From CAYJEJ01 sp964369315 (lineage in GTDB: Bacteria; Pseudomonadota; Alphaproteobacteria; UBA3830; JAIRWN01): 64,000 bases of DNA. The translations under genes were made by a program, and so were the position numbers. The first letter of the stretch is position 1, and every line of letters begins with the position of its first letter. The notes under the pieces are model-generated. The model had not been told where the DNA came from and searched no databases. It saw only the letters and a list, made by a program, of their open reading frames with translations. Below are positions 44,443 to 53,375 of this stretch, in pieces. Location: NCBI GenBank assembly GCA_964369315.1, contig CAYJEJ010000002.1:1-64000 (forward strand), in the 5' to 3' direction.

Positions 44443-44751
44443 TTATTCTACTTTAATTTCTTTGCTAATATTGTTTATTTCCCTTTCGATATCTTTTCTG
44501 GTCACACTTAAAGAAGCTTGCTCAAAATCTTTTTTAATATAATCAACTACCTTAGAAGTTTTTGGGTAAAGCAGGGAAAAGACTAGAATATTACGGATGT
44601 ATTTTTGTTTGTTTTTGGATTGTAGTCCCAATTTAGTTGCTGCCCAAGTTGCGATGAGTTTATTTCTTTTCGCTAGTGTTAAAAAATTCAGCTCTAAAAT
44701 TTTGGTTAGTCTGCGTTCATAAGAGTGTTTGTTATAAGAAAACATAGGCAT
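44443..44751 (-). CDS. F1-ATPase inhibitor zeta subunit-like protein (DUF1476)
   Basis: A 102-aa helical protein. Its core AKRNKLIATWAATKLGLQ closely follows the DUF1476/zeta-subunit pattern (A-R-RNKLLGLWAAEKLGL), and the C-terminal VVDYIKKDFEQASLSVTRKDIEREI matches the second conserved half (as recalled). This family is confined mainly to alphaproteobacteria and blocks ATP hydrolysis by F1. The N-terminal inhibitory stretch is diverged (YNKHSYERRLTKILELNF instead of FDDREKAFEAKF). GAGGG precedes the ATG; a second ATG at 44745 is equally possible. It lies downstream of the ABC-F gene on the same strand with a 188-nt gap. Confidence 0.7.
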   Translation of the reverse strand: MPMFSYNKHSYERRLTKILELNFLTLAKRNKLIATWAATKLGLQSKNKQKYIRNILVFSLLYPKTSKVVDYIKKDFEQASLSVTRKDIEREINNISKEIKVE

Positions 44752-44939
44752 AAGAATAAGTCCCTCAAAAATATAACCTACATATCTAATTATAACACTT
44801 TAATGAAAGAGAAAATAGATAAAATTTTATTATAATTTTATTTATCTGTGAATTGAGCATAAATTGAGCACAAAATAAACAAATAATCACTTGTGATTAT
44901 GATAAGGATAAGACTTTGTTAAAAGCGATATAACCCTAA

Positions 44940-46442
44940 CTATGCCTGCTTAAGCCGTTGTTGTAGTGACCATATGTACTCATCATATGTTCCAGGGTAG
45001 AGAGTAATCTGACCCTTATCACTGACCTCGATGATTTTTTTGCTAATAGACTTTACAAAAGAGCGGTCATGACTAACAACGATAAGCCCGCCAGAATATT
45101 CTCTCAGAGCCTGTGCGAGAGCCTCGGTAGTTTGAAAATCTAGGTGGTTGGTCGGCTCATCCAGTAATATACAGTTCACTTTTTTCAATAAAATGCACCC
45201 CAAAGCAACGCGGGATTTTTCTCCACCAGAAAGAACCTTGATTTTTTTGTTCATGTCGTCCTTGGTGAATAATAACGCTCCAGCCAGACCTTTTGCCTCC
45301 TGCTCGCTGACAGAAACGTCTTTGGCGGAACAAAACTCTTCCAAAACAGTATGTTTTTCATTTAAATGATTGCAAACATGCTGACCATAATAAGCAATGC
45401 TTGCCTCATAACCCAGCTCAACAGAGCCTGAAATGAGCGGCAAATTGTTAGATAAGCTTTTTAATAAAGTCGTCTTTCCGCGACCATTCGCACCCGTGAC
45501 AGCAATATGGTCGCCCTTGTTGACTACGAAATTAACATTTCTGAGCACAACCTTCTCGCTTGAATAACCAAGGTTGGCGTTCTTCACGGTCAACAAAACT
45601 TTTCCGCAGTGTTTCGGTGGTGGAATTTTTATCTTCGCAAACACGGGCAGGGGCTTGACCTCGACAACCTCCATTTTGCTCAGTTGCTTTAAACGAGACT
45701 GTGCTTGCTTCGCCTTTGTCGCTTTCGCACCAAATCGTGCCACAAAGCTTAAGATTTGCTCACGTTTTTCTTTTATTCCCGCCGCATAAGATGCCAGCTG
45801 TTCACTCAAAAGTGCTTTTTGTTCAAAATAATCGTCCAAATTGCCATTAAATTTGGTCGCCTCGCCATTTTCGATTTCTAAAATATGGTCGGTGGTATGC
45901 CTTAAGAACTCGCGGTCATGCGAAATGATTAAAAACGCACCAGAAAACCCCTGTAAAAACCGCTCTAAAACCAATATAGTGTCAAGGTCGAGGTAATTGC
46001 TGGGTTCGTCCAAAAGCAAAAGGTCAGCCCGCTGTAAAGAAAGCCCCAATAACTTGCACCTCATTTTATATCCACCACTTAGGGTGGAAATGTCTTTCAT
46101 TACAATTTCTTCATCCAAGCCAAACTCATGGCAAAGAGAAAAAACCTCCCACTCCATGCAACCAGAAGAACGGACAATATAATCCAACGCACTTTCAGAT
46201 TCATGAAAATCATCATGCTGAGACAAACAGGCAATATGTAATTTGCTATATTTAGTTATCACGCCATCATCTGGCGTCTGCAAGCCCATGATAAGCTCAA
46301 AAAGAGTGGTCTTACCAGCACCATTTTGACCAATAACGCCAATATGCTCTTCTTCATTGACGGTAAAGTTGACGTCAGAGAACAGCTTTCTCGCACCAAA
46401 ATTTTTACTAATATTTTTTAATTGCAACAGTGCAATCGTCAT
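44940..46442 (-). CDS. ABC-F family ATPase (translation factor type)
   Basis: A soluble protein of 500 aa with two ABC cassettes and no membrane domain. Cassette 1: GQNGAGKTTLFE, LSGGYKMRCKLLGLSL, LLLDEPSNYLDLD. Cassette 2: GANGRGKTTLLKSL, LSGGEKSRVALGCIL, ILLDEPTNHLDF. The linker around residues 205-260 is charged and helical, as in the P-site tRNA interaction motif of ABC-F proteins. LSGGYKMRC in cassette 1 is reminiscent of YbiT. ABC-F proteins act on stalled ribosomes, and some give antibiotic resistance; the exact subfamily cannot be fixed by eye. Confidence 0.88.
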   Translation of the reverse strand: MTIALLQLKNISKNFGARKLFSDVNFTVNEEEHIGVIGQNGAGKTTLFELIMGLQTPDDGVITKYSKLHIACLSQHDDFHESESALDYIVRSSGCMEWEVFSLCHEFGLDEEIVMKDISTLSGGYKMRCKLLGLSLQRADLLLLDEPSNYLDLDTILVLERFLQGFSGAFLIISHDREFLRHTTDHILEIENGEATKFNGNLDDYFEQKALLSEQLASYAAGIKEKREQILSFVARFGAKATKAKQAQSRLKQLSKMEVVEVKPLPVFAKIKIPPPKHCGKVLLTVKNANLGYSSEKVVLRNVNFVVNKGDHIAVTGANGRGKTTLLKSLSNNLPLISGSVELGYEASIAYYGQHVCNHLNEKHTVLEEFCSAKDVSVSEQEAKGLAGALLFTKDDMNKKIKVLSGGEKSRVALGCILLKKVNCILLDEPTNHLDFQTTEALAQALREYSGGLIVVSHDRSFVKSISKKIIEVSDKGQITLYPGTYDEYIWSLQQRLKQA

Positions 46443-46536
46443 CTTAATTAATCCGAGATTATAATTATAGACTTATGAATATACAACGAAAAGACAAAAA
46501 ACCCAAGAAGCCCGCAAAAAACCACCGCCAGAGCTT

Positions 46537-46561
46537 AAAAACACTTCATTAAAAAGAAGTG
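46537..46561 (-). terminator. Intrinsic terminator after tRNA-Ala / rpsD
   Basis: On the minus strand CACTTC and GAAGTG (46561-46556 and 46547-46542) form a 6-bp stem with loop TTTTTAAT, followed by TTTTTA. It lies 29 nt beyond the tRNA-Ala 3' end, closing the rpsD-tRNA unit. Confidence 0.75.
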
Positions 46562-46589
46562 ACCTGACGCCTAGGTTCCAAACACACAT

Positions 46590-46665
46590 TGGTGGAGTCA
46601 AGGGGGTTCGAACCCCTGACCTCTACACTGCCAGTGTAGCGCTCTCCCAGCTGAGCTATGACCCC
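46590..46665 (-). tRNA. tRNA-Ala (anticodon GGC)
   Basis: A 76-nt cloverleaf. Acceptor GGGGTCA pairs with TGACTCC (one G-U), with discriminator A and encoded CCA. The D arm is GCTCAGCTGGGAGAGC. Anticodon stem CTACA/TGTAG holds the loop CTGGCAG, so the anticodon is GGC. The T arm has GGTTCGAACC. It lies downstream of rpsD on the same strand and upstream of a terminator. Confidence 0.95.
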
Positions 46666-46717
46666 AGTGCTCGCATCACACAAGCATTTAAATGAAATTA
46701 TATTAAAAAAACCTAGC

Positions 46718-47332
46718 TTAACGAGAATAAAACTCGATAACCAAGTTGGGCTCCATCACAACAGGGTATGGCACGTCAACCAATTTCGGAGCACGAATAA
46801 ACTTGCCCTTCATAGAACCGTGGTCAACCTCAACATAATCGGGCACATTTCGTTCGCCAGACTGAATAGCTTCCAAAACCACGGCATTAGCACGCATCTT
46901 TTCCACCAATTCAATCACATCACTGTCCTTTACGCGATAAGAAGGGATGTTCACCCTGCGACCATTAACCTTGATGTGACCATGGTTTACGATTTGACGA
47001 GCAGAAAAAACAGTCGGTGCCAACTTCATCCGATAAACAACAGCATCAAGACGACGCTCTAATAATGCGATAAGGTTTTCGCTGGTGTCCCCATGAAGAC
47101 GCACAGCCTCTTGATATAGGTTACGAAACTGCTTTTCACCAATGCTCGCATAATAACCCTTCAACTTTTGCTTAGCCTTAAGCTGGATTGCATAATCAGT
47201 GGGCTTCTTGCGGTTTGCACCATGCTGACCTGGACCATACTCACGACTGTTAACGGGGCTTTTCGCTCTCCCCCAAAGATTCACGCCCAAACGACGATCA
47301 ATTTTATGCTTAGCTTGGATTCGCTTAGTCAT
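46718..47332 (-). CDS. rpsD: 30S ribosomal protein S4
   Basis: A primary 16S binder and assembly initiator. The start is ATG 47332 (MTKRIQAKHKIDRRLGVNLW, 204 aa) with AAGG 6 nt upstream; a longer frame to 47374 is rejected. No N-terminal zinc cysteines. RLDAVVYRMKLAPTVFSARQ and the S4 RNA-binding motif VNHGHIKVNGRRVNIPSYRV are canonical. It is separate from the alpha operon, as usual in alphaproteobacteria. Confidence 0.96.
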   Translation of the reverse strand: MTKRIQAKHKIDRRLGVNLWGRAKSPVNSREYGPGQHGANRKKPTDYAIQLKAKQKLKGYYASIGEKQFRNLYQEAVRLHGDTSENLIALLERRLDAVVYRMKLAPTVFSARQIVNHGHIKVNGRRVNIPSYRVKDSDVIELVEKMRANAVVLEAIQSGERNVPDYVEVDHGSMKGKFIRAPKLVDVPYPVVMEPNLVIEFYSR

Positions 47333-47482
47333 CACATACCTTATATAAAATAAAAACCAACCGCGACACATCATGTCGCAAACAATAACAACCTAGGTAT
47401 ACCACAGCCCAAACCCAATCGCAATATCCAAAAAGTCCCCCTCGCGTCTTTTAGTGAGCAAAAGCGAGCAAAAGGGTTTTTC

Positions 47483-50464
47483 TTAAGGCTTTTCTTTTTC
47501 AGCTGAAGAATACCGACGCCTTTTTTCCTCTTCGAGGGCTTTTCGCTCTTTATCTTTGAGGCTCCCAGCCCTAAAACGTGCAGGCCACATATTCTGAGCT
47601 TTCTCTATCTGAGACTCCATATCAGGGAAATGCAGGACAAACTCCGCAGAACGCCCTAGCACAGTGTTGCTGGTCATATATCCATCAAGATAACGCATCA
47701 CATTCTGGCAATATGCCAACCCCAAGCCAGTGCTGGTATTCCCATCAAAGAATTTGTTAAACATCTCTTCCTCAATATCAGGGTCAATCCCGCCATAATA
47801 GTCTCTCACATGAATTTCGTTCCACCCGCCAGACGCTTTCTCAATCCAAACGTCTATCCGGCTGTATGACGTGATGGTTCTGAAGAACTCGGCACGTTCT
47901 ATCGAATTTTTCAGCAAATTCATGGTCATATATAAAACAGCCTTATTATCACTGGGGGCATAAAAATCAAGGTCTTTCTCGACCACCACCTCAACATGAC
48001 ACCGCCGGAGCCCCTCTTTAATGATGTCCATCTGAAGAGCTTTTTCAATCTCATCTAGGACGGAGGTGTAAACAAACCCCTTATGTGTGCCTGGTCTAAT
48101 CCCCTCAAGGTTAATGCACATCATGGTCACAACACTGTTAACGCTGTGAAGATTTTCACGAATCGAATAGAGCGATTTCCTGATGGGGTGGATGTATCGC
48201 ATAATGTTGGGCACGTCGCCATAACAATTTTTCAAGTCATGAACTAGGTCAATTGTCTCCTTACAAATATTATAAGAATTGACTGCAGGCGTGTCGACCG
48301 ACCGTTTCAGCTTTAAAGCGAGCTGACGCAAAACGAACAATTTTTCCTTAAACACGGTCTCTCGCTTCGCAGAAAAGACAGTTGAAAACAACAAAGAGAA
48401 AATAATGCTATGTGCCGCAGTGATTGGGTTGTGAAGAGCATCAAAGTCTATCCCAACGAAAAGTTGGAAAAACCCGCAAGCAATCAAAACACCAACGACA
48501 TAAATAAACGCGAACATCTTCGAGTCGACCAAAACGCTCAGCAACAAGTTGCACATGACCACGTTGAGAATCCAATATTCCGACATCCCACTTTGCAACA
48601 GCCAATAGGTCGGCAAAATCACCAAACACAAAGCAATATTGACAAAGAATAGTGATGAAAAATATTTTAACAGCCGATTATCCCAATAAAACCTTAAAAT
48701 CAGGCAAACAGACATAAGACCAATCAACATCCGCAGGACGAGTTGGTCAGTGTATTTGATGACCACGCCATCAGGCACGAGGAAAACCCCTCCGACATAA
48801 GAGATGATGGCAAGGGCTGAGAACGTGATGTGCTGAGAGGCATAAAGGCTGAAACTCAAGCTAGATGAAATCCTGAGAAACTTAACGAACCCCTCTTCTT
48901 TAATATAAGTCATCCAAGATTGCATTGTTTGTTTTCGATATTCACTGGACGACCTGTCATAAGGGTTGTGCACATTATAATCAGGGATTGGTTCACCGTT
49001 GATTGTGTTGTTCCAAGTTAGTTTGTCGAGGAATTTTCGTGCGAGCAAGAAAGCAACGGCATTCGCTATGATACCAGGCAGGGCGGCGTGGATGTGAGTG
49101 TGCCCCATGAATATTTTCCAAAAAGCAGTCACGACAATCCCAGCAACAGCACTTATCATGAAGGTTTTACTGCTCCCCTCACGATGGAAAAAACCAAACA
49201 AAAGCTGTGGTGCCGTCATAGGTCCAATGAATAACAAGACAAAGCTCCATATCTCGAAAAGGTTTCTTAAATATAGAGCGAGCAACACACTTCCTAGACC
49301 AGCAAGGGCAGTTATAACCTTCGCTAAGACTAATTGAGCTTTTTCTGATAGGGGCGTTTTTTTCAATGGAATTATTAAATCATTCACTACTGATACACCA
49401 ACAACACTTATGCAAGAGTCAGCGGTCGACATAACGGCAGCAACTAGACCAGCTATCGCAACTCCTTTTAGCCCCATGGGTAAAACTTTATCCATGATTT
49501 CCATAAATACAGCATTAGAATCAGTGCTTGGAATTATCGCATGAGAAATTAATACAACAAAACCAAGTAATAGGTTTAAAACCAAAAAGAGAGCTCCTGA
49601 AATAAACATAGCTCTTCTAGACTGTCTAGCACTTTTTGTTATGAGCATACGTTGCCCCAAAGGGCCGTCAAAAAAACTTAATATCATAACTAAAGATAAT
49701 GACGAATACAGCAGTACATCTTTTTTATTCGAGAAAGGGTTCAAATGAGAGGAGGGGATATTATTGAAAACAACTTTTGCTGACTCGAAGTATCCATTCA
49801 TACCGTACAAATCATTGATATAAATCAGAACACCTACCAAAATCAATGGCAATATAATAAGTGTGAAGATGAATTGGAGAAAATCGGTCGTAATAACAGC
49901 CTTAACACCACCAAATGCGGTATAAATAACAACTATTGCATAACCAATGAAAACGCCTAATTCAAAAGAGATACCTAAAAAATAATTAAATAAAAACCCC
50001 ATAGCAGCAACTTGACCTGCCGTTGAGCCTATGGAATCAAAGATTGATGCAACTCCCATAGTGACCTGTCCACGTATGCCATATAACTTACCCATTATAT
50101 GACCCGTAGACATAAGACCAGAAAATCTGTGCATCCGATGGGAGATGAGCTTGCCCGTAAGATATGTAAAGATTGGTCGAGCCATGGGTATTATTAGATA
50201 AATAACACCAGACGTAAAGATACGCTCAGACCGTGATAAAAAGCTACTGGCTCCAATAGCGGTTGCAAAAAGAGTGGCGACCATGAAGGGGGTGGAAAAT
50301 TTTCTGTCAGAGAGGGCAAATTCTTTAAAGGTCTTAATGTCTCGTCCAGACTTGATGCCGATATAAAGAGCGAAGATTAAATATGCCAAAACAATCGACC
50401 CGTCCAACACCTGACCAAAGTTTAAGCCAACCAACCCCGCTAAACTGTCCAATCGCTCTAGCAT
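47483..50464 (-). CDS. Sodium:solute symporter-histidine kinase fusion
   Basis: A 993-aa membrane sensor. Residues about 1-490 are a full SSF symporter with about 13 helices (FALSDRKFSTPFMVATLFAT, the SSF motif AFGGVKAVITTDFLQFI, and GLVAAVMSTADSCISVVGVS). Residues about 510-690 form a second block of about five or six helices, and a helical linker follows. The kinase part has H742 in the H-box VHDLKN, the N-box MNLLKNSIERA (N849, N853), G1 DYYGGIDP and G2 STGLGLAYCQ, so catalysis is plausible. CbrA-type proteins join SSF to a kinase through STAC and PAS domains; I see neither here. AAAGGG precedes the ATG. No response regulator is nearby; the EAL protein is divergently encoded across a shared intergenic region. 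Confidence 0.85.
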   Translation of the reverse strand: MLERLDSLAGLVGLNFGQVLDGSIVLAYLIFALYIGIKSGRDIKTFKEFALSDRKFSTPFMVATLFATAIGASSFLSRSERIFTSGVIYLIIPMARPIFTYLTGKLISHRMHRFSGLMSTGHIMGKLYGIRGQVTMGVASIFDSIGSTAGQVAAMGFLFNYFLGISFELGVFIGYAIVVIYTAFGGVKAVITTDFLQFIFTLIILPLILVGVLIYINDLYGMNGYFESAKVVFNNIPSSHLNPFSNKKDVLLYSSLSLVMILSFFDGPLGQRMLITKSARQSRRAMFISGALFLVLNLLLGFVVLISHAIIPSTDSNAVFMEIMDKVLPMGLKGVAIAGLVAAVMSTADSCISVVGVSVVNDLIIPLKKTPLSEKAQLVLAKVITALAGLGSVLLALYLRNLFEIWSFVLLFIGPMTAPQLLFGFFHREGSSKTFMISAVAGIVVTAFWKIFMGHTHIHAALPGIIANAVAFLLARKFLDKLTWNNTINGEPIPDYNVHNPYDRSSSEYRKQTMQSWMTYIKEEGFVKFLRISSSLSFSLYASQHITFSALAIISYVGGVFLVPDGVVIKYTDQLVLRMLIGLMSVCLILRFYWDNRLLKYFSSLFFVNIALCLVILPTYWLLQSGMSEYWILNVVMCNLLLSVLVDSKMFAFIYVVGVLIACGFFQLFVGIDFDALHNPITAAHSIIFSLLFSTVFSAKRETVFKEKLFVLRQLALKLKRSVDTPAVNSYNICKETIDLVHDLKNCYGDVPNIMRYIHPIRKSLYSIRENLHSVNSVVTMMCINLEGIRPGTHKGFVYTSVLDEIEKALQMDIIKEGLRRCHVEVVVEKDLDFYAPSDNKAVLYMTMNLLKNSIERAEFFRTITSYSRIDVWIEKASGGWNEIHVRDYYGGIDPDIEEEMFNKFFDGNTSTGLGLAYCQNVMRYLDGYMTSNTVLGRSAEFVLHFPDMESQIEKAQNMWPARFRAGSLKDKERKALEEEKRRRYSSAEKEKP

Positions 50465-50674
50465 AAAAAACCCTTTCTAACACAAAACCTTAAAAATCGC
50501 AACAACCAGCCCCTGCTCGCAAAAACACCGTCATAAACATATATATTAACGGCTGGGTTGTATTTTGTAAATAAATAATTAATTTTATTATCAATTAAAT
50601 TATATTTATCATAATTATTTCAATAATGTAGTATAATATTCTGTGACTATTTAGATTTATTTGGAGTTTTTTTT
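50465..50674 (+). promoter_or_regulatory. Divergent control region for the symporter-kinase and EAL genes
   Basis: 210 bp of AT-rich DNA without a gene. TATAAT at 50632-50637, preceded by TGTAG, is a good -10 for the EAL gene, but no matching -35 is obvious. GGAG at 50663-50666 is its ribosome site, 8 nt before the ATG. On the other strand AAAGGG precedes the kinase ATG by 6 nt. Confidence 0.45.
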
Positions 50675-51361
50675 ATGCAAAAGCAAATATCCGTGCGGAT
50701 GCAACCTATATATAACGTTGTTGAAAATGAAATATATGGCTATGAAGTCCTGTCCGACAGCATTTGTGTCGATTACTCAATGTTCGCTACGGAAAGCGAA
50801 AAAAGATATATGTTCGCCAAACCATATCAAATATTGAAAACAATTCTTGAAAACAACTTGATAGACCGAACAAAATATCTGTTTATTAATCTAACGGTCG
50901 ATGAGGTGAAGGATATTGAGCTTGGGAAACACCTGTTCGCTCTTTGTCAGGAATATAACTTTAAGAGTAATAATTTGCATCTGGAGATTTGTGAAGACCT
51001 TACCCTCCGCGATATTATGACCTCGGACGAGGCGTGGTGGTTTTTTCGCAAAAATTTTTGTATGGTTTTGGATGATTTTGGTGTTCATAACTATTTTGAA
51101 CCAAAGTTTATTTTTACTTCGGGTATTCGGGTCGTAAAGTTTGACCGCTCCCTACTCAGAGAGCATGAGAGCCCAGTGCAAACCATTGTTAGGCTTCGTG
51201 AATGTGTTGATGATTTGCAGTCTTCAGGTATTGTCACCGTCCTAGAGGGCATCGAGAACGAGGTTGACCTCGCATGTTGCGTTGGGGCAAACGTTAGCTA
51301 TGGTCAGGGCTATTTTTTGGGTCGACCAAAAGAAGTTTGGAGAGGATACGTTTCGACTTAG
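50675..51361 (+). CDS. Stand-alone EAL domain protein (c-di-GMP phosphodiesterase-like)
   Basis: 228 aa, essentially one EAL domain with no GGDEF, sensor or membrane segment. Metal and catalytic positions are largely kept: E24 (EVL), N72 (INLT), E104 (LHLEICED), D133-D134 (DDFG), K155 (VKFD), E191 (EGIE) and Q211 (GQGYF). The ExLxR motif reads EVLSD, so the arginine that contacts c-di-GMP is Asp. The loop-6 DDFGTGYSS reads DDFGVHNYF. It could therefore be a weak phosphodiesterase or a binding/regulatory EAL protein. It is cytosolic and divergent from the symporter-kinase, its most likely functional partner. The strand context downstream is convergent with the phasin gene. Confidence 0.85.
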   Translation: MQKQISVRMQPIYNVVENEIYGYEVLSDSICVDYSMFATESEKRYMFAKPYQILKTILENNLIDRTKYLFINLTVDEVKDIELGKHLFALCQEYNFKSNNLHLEICEDLTLRDIMTSDEAWWFFRKNFCMVLDDFGVHNYFEPKFIFTSGIRVVKFDRSLLREHESPVQTIVRLRECVDDLQSSGIVTVLEGIENEVDLACCVGANVSYGQGYFLGRPKEVWRGYVST

Positions 51362-51370
51362 GTTCGGGTG

Positions 51371-51420
51371 GTTTTTAGCTAAATTTTGCCGGATTGCGGT
51401 TTTTAGCTGAATTTTGCTGG
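51371..51420 (+). repeat. Short tandem direct repeat after the EAL gene
   Basis: Two 22-bp copies, at 51371-51392 and 51399-51420, begin GTTTTTAGCT and end ATTTTGC-GG; they differ at two positions and have a 28-bp period. They lie between the EAL stop and the phasin terminator. No gene is present here. Confidence 0.7.
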
Positions 51421-51442
51421 CTTAATGTGTTCGAATTTTTAT

Positions 51443-51477
51443 AAAAAAAATGCCCCACGTTGTTTATGCGTGAGGCA
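51443..51477 (-). terminator. Intrinsic terminator after the phasin gene
   Basis: On the minus strand TGCCTCACG and CGTGGGGCA form a 9-bp stem with one mismatch (51477-51469 with 51459-51451) and a 9-nt loop, followed by eight T. The stem may also serve the convergent EAL gene. Confidence 0.82.
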
Positions 51478-51494
51478 ATAGTCTTTTCTGTTTA

Positions 51495-51986
51495 CTATTT
51501 TTTGGAGGATTTTTTAAAGCTCTCAACACTCTCAGAAAAACGTGTTTTCAACAAATCCGTAATCTGTGAGCCAGTTGAGGTCATCATCTCAGCGATTTGC
51601 TTGCCGTGAGAGATGTTCTTTTCTATGTTTTCTTTTATCTTTTCAGACGAAGTTTTAAATTGTTCATTCATTTTGCCCGCGTCAAACTTGCACTTACATG
51701 CACTCGAGACGTCGGCAAACATTTGTTTAACAAAGGCAGTTTGCAATTTTGCGATGCTATTCAGCATTTCTAAAGACATTTTGTTCACATTCGAAGCCGT
51801 TTCAATGCTATGTTTGAATGCCTCGGACATCTTGCCTGGGTTATAAAACCCACTTTTGCTCTCTTCTTTTCCTGTATTAGTCATTTTCTCAACCCCAATA
51901 TTAACCACTTGACCAGAAACACAACCCTCCGCAACGCGATTGTCCAATGGCACAACGCGACTGACGGTTTTCATTTTCTTCACCAT
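51495..51986 (-). CDS. Phasin-family protein
   Basis: A 163-aa, mostly helical protein. Residues about 50-160 (NPGKMSEAFKHSIETASNVN, LEMLNSIAKLQTAFVKQMFA, HGKQIAEMMTSTGSQITDLL) follow the phasin_2 pattern of amphipathic helices that coat polyhydroxyalkanoate granules. Two cysteines (CKC) sit in mid-protein. No PHA synthase gene is in the window, so a PHA role is inferred only from the family. It is monocistronic, with its own terminator; an AAGG precedes the ATG. Confidence 0.75.
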   Translation of the reverse strand: MVKKMKTVSRVVPLDNRVAEGCVSGQVVNIGVEKMTNTGKEESKSGFYNPGKMSEAFKHSIETASNVNKMSLEMLNSIAKLQTAFVKQMFADVSSACKCKFDAGKMNEQFKTSSEKIKENIEKNISHGKQIAEMMTSTGSQITDLLKTRFSESVESFKKSSKK

Positions 51987-52078
51987 AATGCCTTATCCAT
52001 AAATTTTTATCAACATAAAAATAAAATATTATTAAAATGTTATCAATATCTAGCATATTTTATAAAATTAATCAAGTA

Positions 52079-52459
52079 TTATAATTTTATGGATTTAATG
52101 TGAGAAAAACAAAGGTAGCGATTGACAACTATGGCGTCTATCCTAAAAATTTTTATTTTTTTAAACCGTGATTCGTTTTTTAATAAAAAATATTTCGCCG
52201 AGTTTCTCACCCTCTTATATTGCGTGTTGTTTATACAAAATAATCCATCATATTTCTTAGGGCGATATTTAACCTCAACAAAAATAAGCGTATTTTCGTT
52301 CCGACAGATGATGTCTATCTCACCCAATGGGGATTTATACCTTCTCGCAACGACTGTATAACCCTTTAAAAATAATATTAAAATCGCATAATATTCAGCC
52401 AATAAACCCTTGAAATAGCTAACCTTCCTTAGGCTGGTCGGACTTAATTTTAATCGCAA
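52079..52459 (-). CDS. yraN: YraN/UPF0102 nuclease-fold protein
   Basis: 126 aa. The restriction-endonuclease-like core is GEIDIICRNENTLIFVEVKYR, with the family's E..D..E-x-K residues in GEID and FVEVK. It starts at a TTG (52459) with AGGG 9 nt upstream; no ATG fits. The frame overlaps the 3' end of rsmI by 41 nt, so the two are coupled. E. coli has yraN beside lpoA and rsmI, the same three neighbours in another arrangement. Function is unknown; roles in repair or recombination have been suggested for the family. Confidence 0.82.
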   Translation of the reverse strand: MRLKLSPTSLRKVSYFKGLLAEYYAILILFLKGYTVVARRYKSPLGEIDIICRNENTLIFVEVKYRPKKYDGLFCINNTQYKRVRNSAKYFLLKNESRFKKIKIFRIDAIVVNRYLCFSHIKSIKL

Positions 52460-53375
52460 GGCTATAAACCCTTTTTTTACTTACCTCATGAGCAGTGCTC
52501 AACTCATCAACTATATCACGAATATGATTGTGAGGGACACCATTTATTTTCCGTCTGATTTCGATAATGAGCTCGTCGTCTGTAATCTGTTTGGGTGTGT
52601 TTGTCTTTCCCCCTAATACAATCACCAGCTCACCACGAATGGTTGAGGGCAGGGCGTTTGCTATCTCTTTTACGGTGCTCCTAATGACGGTTTCGTGAAT
52701 TTTCGTTAACTCTCGAACCACAACAATTTCTCGCGTTGGGTCAACGATTTCACTTAATATACAAATTGTCGCTGTAAGCCGATTGGTCGTTTCAAAAAAT
52801 ATTGCGGAATGCTCAACTTCGCTTAATCTAGTCAAAAATTTTTTTGCTTCAGCCCTTTTAGAGGGGACAAACCCAAAAAATGAAAAACTTTCTGCGTTCA
52901 TCCCAGAGCTGACCAACCCCGCAATCACAGAGCAAGCACCTGGTATATATGAAATGGGTAAATTTTGTTTTATACACTCCGAAACGATGTTAAAACCTGG
53001 GTCACATATCAGTGGCGTGCCCGCATCACTCACGAGGGCGACTTTTTTCCCCTCTTTAATTTGTGTTATTAATAAAGGCGTGACTTGGTGCTCGTTGAAC
53101 TTGTGATAAGAAAGAAGCTTCTTCTTTATACCATAGAAATTGAGCAGTTTCTGTGTAACCCTTGTGTCCTCGGCGATTATTAGGTCGGAATTACTTAAAA
53201 TATGTAACGCCCTGATTGTAATGTCGAAAAGATTGCCTATTGGCGTTGCAATTATGGAAAGACCAAGGACACTCTGTTGAGAATCTAGTTTTTTTATGAT
53301 ATCCTCACCAGAGATTTTGGAAATCCATTGCAGAGCGTTGTTTGAAATTGTTATTGGTGGAGCGGTTTTACTCAT
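52419..53375 (-). CDS. rsmI: 16S rRNA 2'-O-ribose C1402 methyltransferase
   Basis: A SAM-dependent enzyme of the tetrapyrrole-methylase fold that methylates C1402 in the decoding centre. The core starts at GLSIIATPIGNLFDITIRAL, then IIAEDTRVTQKLL, and the SAM site VALVSDAGTPLICDPG. The start is ATG 53375 (318 aa), giving MSKTAPPITIS ahead of the fold; the longer frame to 53558 runs antisense through the lipoprotein gene and is rejected. The start codon shares the palindrome CATG with the opposite gene's ATG. yraN overlaps its 3' end. Confidence 0.92.
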   Translation of the reverse strand: MSKTAPPITISNNALQWISKISGEDIIKKLDSQQSVLGLSIIATPIGNLFDITIRALHILSNSDLIIAEDTRVTQKLLNFYGIKKKLLSYHKFNEHQVTPLLITQIKEGKKVALVSDAGTPLICDPGFNIVSECIKQNLPISYIPGACSVIAGLVSSGMNAESFSFFGFVPSKRAEAKKFLTRLSEVEHSAIFFETTNRLTATICILSEIVDPTREIVVVRELTKIHETVIRSTVKEIANALPSTIRGELVIVLGGKTNTPKQITDDELIIEIRRKINGVPHNHIRDIVDELSTAHEVSKKRVYSLAIKIKSDQPKEG

